Below are positions 34,866 to 43,337 of a DNA stretch of 64,000 nucleotides, piece after piece. A program made the position numbers and the translations under genes. The stretch is from Agarophyton chilense (taxonomy: Eukaryota > Rhodophyta > Florideophyceae > Gracilariales > Gracilariaceae). Under the pieces are notes generated by a model that was given only the letters and a program-made list of their open reading frames with translations, was not told the origin of the DNA and searched no databases. Location of the stretch: assembly GCA_030374765.1 (NCBI GenBank), contig JARGXX010000107.1, positions 62,001-126,000 of the forward strand, in the 5' to 3' direction. How positions within the stretch are numbered: the stretch's first letter is position 1; every line of letters starts with the position of its first letter.

Positions 34866-36514
34866 TCACGATGGCTTTCCAAAAGAGTTTTAAGCCTTCC
34901 TGCTCCTTCTGAGGAGATTTCATCGCTCCTGGCCTCTTCGATTGCCTTTCGCATGGCCTCGCTGATAGATTCATCTGAATCGACTCCCAATCCGGCTTGC
35001 AGGCACTCCGGCGGCTCTATCGGATCGTCTTCGGCCTCTTGGTATCTCAGCCCCTTGAAGACTGTCGAGGAAAGTCGGAAAGTCTTTGCCCTCAATTCCT
35101 TCTCGGACATACCATCAATAGCTGTTCCTACGTCCTGGAGGTGTTTTCCGAGGTCGAATCCAATGGCTTTGAGCAATGGTCTTCCGAGCAGTACTTCTGC
35201 CATGTCCTCATCCGCGACCAGGAATTCCACTTCCCGAATGCGTACGGGTAAGCCGGTGTTTGGTAGCAAGATGATCAGCGCCAGTTGAGTTTTTCCCGAC
35301 GCTGTGGGGACACTTGCCCGGTTTTCTCCCTTGAGTGCTAGCTCGAAAATCATTGGCTTCTCGAACCGTTCGAACGATGTACTGGGGCGTTGTTTCCGAA
35401 TCCTCTCGGATACTGCTCGCGAGATTGTAGAAAATTCGGCTCCGGAGTCCCCGAGAGCCACTTCTTTCACATTGTTGAGCAGTATGGAGTACCGTCCCTC
35501 ATGTTCATTCGGATTAGTGTGGGAAACTGAACGTACGGACGCAAGCTTCGTCTTCTTGTCTCGCCGCTTCTTGTTCCCAAACAGCTTGTTCAAAAGTTCG
35601 TTTTGCTTCTTCTTCGGGGTGATGGGGCATTTTCTGATAGGATGGATGCCATCACAATCGTCGTTGAGACATGGTTTGTCCCACTCCCCTTGGATGCCTT
35701 TCTTCTTTGAAGTGTCCGATTCCTCTCTCATACCAAGACGATCGTGAAGAGAACGGCCAGTTTTCCGAATTTTCCCCGGTGGTTCCTGTGCACGACCACT
35801 CTGCCTGTCCTTTGTGTGTCCGTGACCATGTTTGCGTGTGATCTTCAACGCAGCAGATTGGACGGCATGCACTTGATCTGCAAGTGATTCCAAGGTGTTC
35901 GCGAAGAAAGTAAGATTTCCCTTCTGTTCTGTGGTCCACATGCCCATTTGGTCCCTGACGAGCTGTTTAAGTTCGGGGGGTTCGAGTTTGTGTACCAGTT
36001 TCTTCACCAGTTGCTGACATCGGTCTTTCTCTGTGACAACTTCCGAAGCGTTGTGTTCGTCTAGAGCAGTTATGACGTCGAGCACAAATAGTTCGGCTGT
36101 TCCAGCTGAATCCCTTGGGAGCAACTGGTATTTGACTCTACCGATTGCTTCCTCAACTCGATCGTTCAGATCTCGGGAGGTATGAGCCAAGCGGGAGCCG
36201 AACCATTCCTTGACGGCTTCCTCTGTTGCTTCTTCCACCTTTGCAGCCCCTGCTATCCTACCTAGGATGCAAAGGCTGTGCAGGAGTTTTGGCTTGATGC
36301 ACTGCCGAACGGACGCAGCCTTGATCTTCTGATTGTTCTGCCTGCCTGCGTTGATGTCGTTCACACTCTCAATGTAAGCTGAATAATTTGTCTCGAATCG
36401 CATTAGTTCCGGCTGCGTTGCTTTCGCCAGAGTTGGAATCTGTATAGTGTTGACCAGCCCGTACGTCGACATATTTGCCCTCGCAACAAATCTGTACGAT
36501 TTACCGTCTCGCAA
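34718..36514 (-). pseudogene. Element B: gag, protease and RT start
   Basis: The first ORF codon (36514) is TTG; the nearest in-frame ATG is at MSTYGLV, codon 15. The first 270 or so residues are a helical capsid-type Gag. A Cys/His knuckle reads CLNDDCDGIHPIRKC, which is C-x4-C-x3-H-x4-C rather than the usual C-x2-C-x4-H-x4-C. The protease has LGDSGAEFSTI and later EVLLGRPLLKAIG. The frame continues through an acidic linker into the RT fingers (IRPLSVKLRPNTQPF) and ends at a stop after losing the RT frame near 34850. Confidence 0.85.
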
Positions 36515-36521
36515 AGCGCAT

Positions 36522-36847
36522 TGTTGATCGAGTGCGATGCGTGGGCGGGATCAGACGACTGGCCAGAGGCAGTCTGAGCAAAAGCAAGGAAAGAGCAGGC
36601 ACCAAGTTCTCAGAGATGTCTCTTTCTGAGGTTGCCTCCTTTCTCCAGACAGCTCTGTCTGGAGGTTGGCTTATTTATTGTGTTTCTGGGTTGCGCTATT
36701 ACTCTTCTGTAGGCTACAAACGACTGCATCGGCTGCGAGCGCGATTTCTTCTCTACTCTGAATTGGTAGTTCCTTTTCGGGTAATGCTGGGTTCCCGATG
36801 CAGGTGCGATGGTTTCACGAGATGCCAGAATGGTCGTAGTATCAACA
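36522..36847 (-). repeat. Element B 5' LTR (element sense)
   Basis: 326 bp, TGTTGAT...ATCAACA. The next bases in element sense (ATGCGCTTTGCGAG) do not start with TGG, so the usual tRNA primer site is not evident. Confidence 0.95.
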
Positions 36848-36852
36848 AGGTC
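36848..36852. repeat. Element B right target duplication (AGGTC)
   Basis: It is identical to 31498-31502. Confidence 0.95.
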
Positions 36853-38497
36853 CTCTAGGTTGGGCCATAATCCTCGGCGTAGGTAACCAGCCTTCGGAAG
36901 GAGCATTGCGGGTTTTCCGTGTGGTAATTGCGCACATGTGTCCGGATGGCAGGGAGCAATCCCGTGATGAAGTGATGTTTAAGCCGTTCTTCGGAGAACA
37001 CGTTTCCATTTCGGTAAGCCTTCTTCCAGAGGTCGTCTGCGAAAGCCAATTCGGTTATGTTGGAGCTCTGCCTAAAGAAGATGACTCCCTGCTGGGCATC
37101 CATTATAATAACGTCATCCGTGGCGTAAGTTTCCAAGAGGTAATGAACAACCTGGGGGTATGACCTGTGGAACTCACGGTCTTGAGCATCCACAAGGTTA
37201 GTTGTGCTAAGTATCTCCGCAACCCCTCAGTCACGCACCTGTCTTGTAAGGAAGAATTGAAAAAGGTACAGAGCGGCGCCCTTTTGGACACCGTTCTGAT
37301 CGCGGGCCGTGCGGAACAAATTGAAAAACGTAAGGACAGCAATGGGATCGGAACCCGAGAACTTGTCCGTAATGGGTAGTTGCATCCGTTTGGCCCATTT
37401 GGCGGCTCTGCGAGCCACCGAACCAGAATATTTCGGAGACCTGTCGTTCAGCCGATAATTCTAGTAGTCTAGAACCTTGGGGAAAAGTTCCTTTGTGGTT
37501 GTCAGTGGTCTGAGGCCTCTAACGGCAGCCTCATCCACTTCCGAGTCAGTCGTTTCGGTCGAGGCCGATTCGGAATCACTCGTGTCCGAATGTTTTCTTC
37601 TTTTACACCTTCTGTTCTTCTTTCTCCTGCGGTTGTTTCTTTTCTATCCAGCGGAATAGGGACCTAAAGGATCTATCTCTCTATCAGATCTGATGGAGCC
37701 CTGAGGTCGCTGTACCTCATTTAATCCGTCGGGTGGGGCAAGCGGATTCTCTTCTAGATGCAGAGCTTCTCTTTTGCTGCTTGCTTGTTCCACACTTGGA
37801 TTTTCCTGATGGGCAACCTGTCTCTCATCTAGACACGAAGCTTGTCTTCTGCTCCTAGATTGTCCCACCATTCGGTTTTCGTGATGGTATTCCCGGCGAG
37901 GGGCGGATAATGCCGCCACTCCTAAGGGCTCGGTAGGGGGTTGCCATATTGAGGCCGAATGGTTATTTTGTGGTGGAGTGGTCCTAGAGACCAAATTGCC
38001 TGCCTGGCGGGTGACTGCTCCTTGAACGGCCTGCAAGAGGGAGTCTATGAATAATTCAGACTCCATTACCTAAGGGACGATTCGCGTGAAGAGGTAATCC
38101 GTATGGTCAGCGATCGCCGTAGCGAGTCGCACGTCCATAATGGCATCCAAATGGGCTGAGCAGAGCTCACGGAGACGGGGCCAAAGAAGGTCGGCAAGCC
38201 CTGCGGGCATGGTTTCTCTAATTCCTTCGGTCTGGTGGGTTTCTCCTTGAGGTGCCTCTGGCCTAGAGGTGGCTCTCGTCAGGCGTTCTTGTAAACGCGC
38301 TGCCACCGTGGGTTCTCGGCGAATCCCTTCAGGGTTATCCAGGGGTTCAGTACTTCTTGCGGCAGGCTCCTCGTGCTCCTGCGATCGCTAGCGGTATCAA
38401 CCAGAGGGTCAGGCGACATCGCCGGCGTTGTAGTCCCACTTCGTTTTTTCGTAGGAGTCCTATGGTCTGGTCGGTGGGGTGTGTTTCCTGCATCTAT
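36853..38497 (-). pseudogene. Element A: proximal gag
   Basis: In copy A' gag begins ATG-GAC-GCA (MDAGNTPNRPDH). Here the same position (38495-38497) reads ATA, so the start codon is lost. Readable parts in order are an Arg-rich region with PRLRELCSAHLDAIMD, a Gln/Arg-rich linker (MESELFIDSLLQAVQG), an acidic Ser/Asp stretch, and a capsid-like region (FSGSDPIAVLTFFNLFR, HFITGLLPAIRTHV). Stops and frameshifts separate them. It ends at element B's target duplication at 36848. Confidence 0.75.
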
Positions 38498-38600
38498 AAT
38501 GACGGTTGCTTCTATACTTCTGGTCCGTTGGATAATTAAACCACAGGTTAGAATCCGGATAATTCTTCGTTTCAGTGGTTCGCTCGATTATTCGAAAGGT

Positions 38601-38618
38601 TTCTAAGTCGGGAGACCA
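38601..38618 (-). promoter_or_regulatory. Element A primer-binding site
   Basis: On the minus strand it reads TGGTCTCCCGACTTAGAA, a few bases inside the 5' LTR. Its complement ends in CCA, as a tRNA 3' end must, so reverse transcription is probably tRNA-primed. Which tRNA cannot be said from the window. Confidence 0.7.
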
Positions 38619-38623
38619 AAATA

Positions 38624-39067
38624 TAACGCAATGAAGAGTGGGTCAGCGTACTTGTCTCGACCGGTGGTAGCTTGGTAGAGCGGGCCCTAAGGTTCAAATC
38701 CTTGACGGCGGCACTCCCAGAGTACTTGGTGCAACGGGCTGGCGTTTACTGCGTAGTCCAACAGGTTGGAGCTACGGAAACGATGGTTTTAAGTCAAAAG
38801 GGTGGAACTAATATACCAAAGGGGATTATTTAGTATCCTAACGGTGCCTACCGTACTCTAAGGTAGAAGCGTTACTCGAGCCAAGTAAATAGTACTGGGG
38901 AGGCGCTGGGATCTCCCTGGCATAGTAATGCTAATATATTACACTAATTGAAATAAATGAATAATGTACATGGGTCCACCTGAGGTCGACCCGTCCACGT
39001 GTCGCCTGTAAGAGACCTCAGGGCTCGGCGGCTTACAAGGCTCAACCATTATCATCGCTCCTTCACA
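38624..39067 (-). repeat. Element A 5' LTR (element sense)
   Basis: In element sense it runs TGTGAAGG...GCGTTA. It aligns end to end with 23482-23925. On the plus strand it carries a tRNA-arm-like block and a 5S-rRNA-like block (see findings). Confidence 0.88.
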
Positions 39068-39072
39068 TCTCT
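39068..39072. repeat. Element A right target duplication (TCTCT)
   Basis: It matches 23477-23481 at four of five positions. Confidence 0.6.
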
Positions 39073-40837
39073 CCTCCAAACATGGTCTTCCGCGAAGCTT
39101 CCACTACTCGTCCGCAGCCTGCTTCACCTCCTTCCAGCCTTGGTTCCATGACGCACTACCCCGAGAAACCTTCCACATATGATCATGACACCGGTCTTTA
39201 TGCCTCTGATAACGAACTCCCTCTCATCACCTCTTCCGAGGCCCACTGTGCTTTCCCCCAGCAGATTAGCACCTCTGATGAGCCCACTTTACGGCAGACT
39301 TTATCTTCTTCTGAAGCTGATCATTTGCTCTCAGCCATTCGTATAGAATTCGCAAGTATCCTCAAACTTTAGACTTATGTTGACGCAGAGACTATCCATG
39401 GCTCTCCTCTGCCCTCAGGGATCATCTGTCGGCTCAAACGGCACCACAATGGCCAACTCCTTTGCTTCAAAGCTAGGTTAGTCGCACGCGGGAATTTTCA
39501 GGTCAATGATGATCGAGATCGTCTTTACGCACTCGTGCTAAACTTCGAAATCTTTCGATTTGTGATGGTTATTTCCACTGCCAACAACTGGGACAGGCAA
39601 CATATTAATGTCAAAGGAGCTTTCCTACATGGTACCATGCCTCCTGAGAGCCCTTTTTGGATCAAATAACACAACATCCCCAACGTTCATGACGCTGATG
39701 GTCGTATTGTGAAACTGGTAAAGTCTCTCTATGGCACCCGTGGAGCTCCTAGGCTTTGGTACGAAAATCTCTCTAATGTCCTCTACTCTCTCTGCTTCTC
39801 CAAATTCAAATCCGCACCGTGTGTATTTTCGTACACTACTAAGTCTGGTACGGTTTTGGTATTAGCCTACGTCGACAATCTCAGTATCTTTGGACCATCC
39901 TCTTTAACCGCTTGGGTGCAAGCCAAACTGTCTAATCACTATGATGTGTCTGATCTTGGCTGGACAGACCGATATCTCGTAAATTCTCTCGAGAAACGAG
40001 AAGACTGCGTCTTTCTACATCAGGAACCCCTTATGAACAAGAACATTCAACTCTCGCGTTTGCAAGATGCCACTCCATTTTCAACACCCTTACCGCATGA
40101 TCACTGCTCCTATGACCCAGTGCTTTCAACTGTCGATCATGACGACAATATGGACAGTATTCCCTTCAAAAAAGTGCTGGGAAGTCTCATATTACTTTGA
40201 AGTAGGACTCGCCCGGACTTCGCGACTGCGGTGTGCATGCTGGGCAAATTTCTAGCTCTCAATCACTTGCTCATTGGAACTGCATGAAAAAGGTCGTACG
40301 GTACCTTATAGGCACTCATAAGTCTGGGCTTCGCATACACCAAAACGTTTCTCAGACAGTGAATGCTTGGTCCGACGCTGACTGGGGCCGTGATCTTGAA
40401 AGACGTCGCTCTCGGGGGGGGGGGTGTACGCGACTGCTATTGGCAATGTTCCAGTTATCTGGAGCTCGAAGATGCAAAAGTTAACAGCACTTTCTACGAC
40501 AGAAGCTGAGTTTTACGCTTTATCATAATGTATCAAGTAGATCTCATGGCTATGCAACATCTTTGTCGAACTCAACCACACTATACAGTAACCAATTGAA
40601 GTATTCCACGACAATCTAGGGTCCATCCGATAGACAGAGAACAAATTCGGAATGCGAAAAGTCAAGCACATCGAACTTCGATATCATCATGTTATGGAAG
40701 CTGTAACAAGCAAACTTGTGTCTGTAACGAATGTTCCTTCCAAACAATACGTTGCTGACATACTCACAAAGCCAATAATTGGAGATCTGTTCTATGTTCA
40801 TCGTACAGCTCTTCAAGTCATGCCGATGTCTGTCTAG
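39073..40837 (+). pseudogene. Element C: reverse transcriptase and RNase H
   Basis: The frame resumes right of element A. RT motifs are CFKARLVARGN, INVKGAFLHG (normally DVK, so the first Asp is Asn), KSLYGTRGAPRLWYE, and AYVDNLSIFG, where the YVDD box reads YVDN. After TGA 40198 and a shift near 40235, RNase H follows with WSDADWGRDLERRRS, another shift at a G-run near 40418, then STTEAEFYALS and the end block VKHIELRYHHVME...ADILTKP. Stops lie at 39370, 39667, 40198 and several later sites. Two of the catalytic Asp are lost, so the RT is dead even apart from the stops. Confidence 0.88.
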
Positions 40838-40849
40838 GGGGGGTCTCAG

Positions 40850-41076
40850 TGACTTTGTCTCCTGTAAGATTGCATTTCTATTACACGCGAATTGGTATTT
40901 GAATTTACATTTGCATTGTTTACGTGATCATGTATGGACATGATCACGTTCGTCTGTATTGCCTCACTGTGTTTCTACCTACATGATGACGGAGTCTCAG
41001 ACTTTCCTTATCTGGTCTAAGACTCTCCAACTCACATTTTCTCACCTCTTCGTTCGTGCCCCGAGATTTTGCTTCA
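40850..41076 (+). repeat. Element C 3' LTR
   Basis: It is preceded by a purine tract (AGGGGGGG) that fits a polypurine primer. It starts TGACTTTGTCTCC and ends GCTTCA. The palindrome is kept at 40923-40948. Confidence 0.9.
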
Positions 41077-41081
41077 CCAAG
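41077..41081. repeat. Element C right target duplication (CCAAG)
   Basis: It matches 20759-20763 exactly. Confidence 0.85.
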
Positions 41082-41190
41082 CTGCCGGGAAAAATGCACA
41101 GAATAAGCGTTCGAAAAATGACAAAAAAGCCTTCTTGACAAATAAGAACTTCGGGGCAGTCAATACGGTATATAGCAGAAGAACCGTATA

Positions 41191-41220
41191 CAGTGCGCTT
41201 CAAAAATATATCCCTTGACA
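41191..41220. repeat. Tc1-like left terminal inverted repeat
   Basis: It pairs imperfectly with 42454-42483. Confidence 0.75.
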
Positions 41221-41334
41221 AAAACTGCGCCAAAAAGTCATTTTATGTACCGTAAAGCACATATCACACCAAATTAAAACCAATGTCCAAAACTGTTTCA
41301 AAAGTATATCTTTTATACAATCATTAGCTCAATT

Positions 41335-42150
41335 ATGACTCGTGGCCCGCCTCTTACTCGTTCGGAACACCTGCAAATTATGGAACTAGTAAGTCAGTGT
41401 ATGCTTCCAGCAGATATAGCGCAAAAACTCAAGCTCACTCCAAAAACAATCAGCAAATTCATCCAAACCCCCGCTGTATACAAACAAGAAAGTTCAACTA
41501 AACGACCCAAATCACTTCCCTTAGCCAATAAACGAAGAATTAAGCGAAAAATCTGCCTTAACACTTCATCTTGAAGGAATATTTTCACAAATCTAAAACT
41601 TCTTTTATCAATATTTACTACAATGCATGAAAATAACGGTCAAAAATTTTTCAAGTACACGAGAATTAGGAAAGCATTTTTAAAAGATCATTACAAGATT
41701 AACCGTGTAAATTGGTGTTCTGAAAGGCTTATTAGAAAACTAAATAGAATAAAGTTTTCTTTTCTGATGAAAAATGTTCAATCTTGACCATCCACATTGC
41801 TATAAAATTTATTGAATTGCTCTACGAAAAGAAAAGAAGGAATTCGTCACATAGCATATGAGGGGTATCAATCATCGTTTGGGTTTGAATCTCTACAAAA
41901 GGAGCAACTGAAAATGCTTTTGCTGAAATTTCTATCGACTCTGAGAATTATGCTGAGGTTCTAGAAAACTGACTACTGTCGTTTTTTTCATACTGTATGC
42001 TTGGAGAATAATTCATTTTCCAGCAAAATAATGCATCTGTGCATGAGTGTTATTCTATGAAACAGTGGTTTAATAGTCTAATTTTGTCGTAAATGAAATG
42101 GCCTGCGCGCTCTCCTGACCTCAATCCAGTCAAAAACATTTGAGGGATGT
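41335..42150 (+). pseudogene. Tc1-like transposase, degenerate
   Basis: The first 79 codons (MTRGPPLTRSEH...) form a helix-turn-helix of the Tc1/Tc3 DNA-binding type: LTRSEHLQIMELVSQ, then MLPADIAQKLKLTPKTISKFI. After the stop at 41572 the catalytic region continues in several frames with FSDEK and FNLDHPHCYKI. The Q-x-D-N-A motif reads QQNNASVHECYS, so Asp is Asn. WPARSPDLNPVKNI then a TGA replaces the usual N-P-x-E-N-x-W, so Glu is Lys and Trp a stop. Two of three catalytic acids are gone. It would cut and paste the element at TA sites. Confidence 0.85.
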
Positions 42151-42453
42151 TGGCCTGAGTGCTTTATGGGCAAGGAGGGAAATTTGATACAGTTTTTTAT
42201 ATGAAACAATTGTATCAAAGATTTCTGGGAAAAGATTGACCGTAATGTTATCAATTCTTTTATTGAATCAATGCTGAACTGTTTTATAAGCGTTATACAG
42301 GCAACAGGAGCTAAAGTAAACTACTGAACTTACGGTAGAGTAAAAAGAATGCAAAAGGTTACGTTTTTGAAACACTATTTTTACTTCAAACATTTTTTTA
42401 AACTGATTTGGTTTGTATTTACTGTGGCCAAAACGTCTATTTTCGGAAATTTT

Positions 42454-42483
42454 GGGCGAGGGATACGGTTTTGAAACAAACTT
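42454..42483. repeat. Tc1-like right terminal inverted repeat
   Basis: It pairs imperfectly with 41191-41220. The outermost base differs from the left end. Confidence 0.75.
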
Positions 42484-42851
42484 TATGAAGGCCACAATGA
42501 ATCTAAATAGATTCGGATTATCCCAAGATCTGTGGAAACATTTGCTAAGCAATTCAAATATAATTTTTCTTTTGAGACAATAGACTCAGTAGCAATTAGC
42601 CATACACCGCGAGTAATACTTCCTGAAACCCCCTCTTGATTCCAAACAACTGGAGACCAGCTCGCCAAGGGTCGTTTTTGGCTTGGATACTATAGGAACA
42701 GTAAGAAAAATTCCCACCCATTACTGGCTAGTAATGATGAATGAACGATTTCAGTCTATGATATGGACCGTTATGGCCAGCCATGAGTACTTACAGCGTT
42801 TGATCGCGCACACATGCTGTTGGAACCCCGCAGTACCACGTACTACACGTT

Positions 42852-43337
42852 GTGAAACGCCCCAGGGCTGTAGGAGGTTGCACCCCCGACACCACGCTCA
42901 ACTCCCGGAAAAATAAAGAAACTCCGAAGCGGTCAGGTGGGACATGGCCGCTCCGTGGCCAATGGAGCACTTCGTCCCACCTCCTGATCTCGCCCGGAAT
43001 TTCAATAAGTGCGGCTGCGCAGCGCTGCCCCAGACAAACATTTTTTGTGGCCCCAGGAATGTTTTATAGAGCCATGCATTCACCTTTGCACCGGCAAGTG
43101 TTTTCAGTTGACGAAGACGCCCACTTTGACGTTTTCATGTCTCTGATTGGGTTGAACTCACACAGTACTTGGATTGATCTTTTGAAGACAGCTGCTGAAA
43201 AACGAACCAATGTATCATATAAAGTTTTGTACGTCACCATCAGACGACAACTCTACAATAGTGGACTGTACGATTCTCAGCAATCTGTCATCAAAAAATC
43301 TCAACTCGAAAGAATTCACTACAAAAAATCCAAATGA
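42852..43337 (+). CDS. Unrecognised ORF, 161 codons, probably a relic
   Basis: Not recognised. The first half lies in a short GC-rich island (42830-43040) with a strong hairpin and looks non-coding. The second half, from about VFSVDEDAHFDVFMSLIGL onward, has ordinary protein composition and ends in a basic tail (IHYKKSK). It may be the last part of a decayed gene. There is no link to the Tc1 element, whose right end is 370 bp away. Confidence 0.25.
   Translation: MKRPRAVGGCTPDTTLNSRKNKETPKRSGGTWPLRGQWSTSSHLLISPGISISAAAQRCPRQTFFVAPGMFYRAMHSPLHRQVFSVDEDAHFDVFMSLIGLNSHSTWIDLLKTAAEKRTNVSYKVLYVTIRRQLYNSGLYDSQQSVIKKSQLERIHYKKSK
42936..42981. other. GC-rich hairpin
   Basis: GGTGGGAC (42936-42943) pairs with GTCCCACC (42974-42981), and an inner GCTCC/GGAGC pair sits in the loop, giving a long irregular stem. 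Confidence 0.55.

Larger units (their letters stand above)
31503..36847 (-). mobile_element. Ty3 retrotransposon B inside element A gag
   Basis: It is 5345 bp, with two 326-bp LTRs that differ at roughly 20 positions by eye, and a perfect AGGTC duplication. Termini are TGTTGAT...ATCAACA, a 7-bp inverted repeat. Gag, protease, RT, RNase H, integrase and a C-terminal chromodomain-like segment all lie on the minus strand. Because it interrupts A it inserted after A. Coding is broken into four main frames. Confidence 0.95.
23482..39067 (-). mobile_element. Chromodomain Ty3 retrotransposon A, split by element B
   Basis: Both LTRs are 444 bp (38624-39067 is the 5' LTR in element sense, 23482-23925 the 3' LTR). 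The flanking 5-mers TCTCG and TCTCT differ by one base and are a likely target duplication. A tRNA-complementary primer site, gag, protease, RT, RNase H, integrase and chromodomain follow on the minus strand, and a polypurine tract precedes the 3' LTR. Without element B it is about 10.2 kb, long for Ty3. The extra length is a roughly 2.5-kb 3' region that carries an antisense ORF. Confidence 0.92.
20764..41076 (+). mobile_element. Ty1/copia retrotransposon C, split by elements A and B
   Basis: LTRs of 228 and 227 bp (20764-20991 and 40850-41076) and an exact CCAAG duplication bracket the element. Without the inserted DNA it would be about 4.7 kb, a normal copia size. The order gag, protease, integrase, RT, RNase H is copia-type. 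The coding sequence breaks at 23481, in the linker after integrase, and resumes at 39073 before the RT. Several stops and two late frameshifts make it non-autonomous. Confidence 0.92.
41191..42483 (+). mobile_element. Tc1/mariner-like DNA transposon, inactive
   Basis: Terminal inverted repeats are visible: the left end starts CAGTGCGCTTCAAAAATAT and the right end, reversed, reads AAGTTTGTTTCAAAACCG; both continue into TATCCCT. TA dinucleotides flank both ends (41189-41190, 42484-42485), the Tc1/mariner target. The length of 1293 bp is typical. It lies only about 110 bp right of element C. Confidence 0.85.

Noticed and set aside
38660-38715. A complete tRNA gene in the element A LTR
   Set aside because: The anticodon arm is missing and the acceptor arms do not pair, so it is at most a promoter-like relic.
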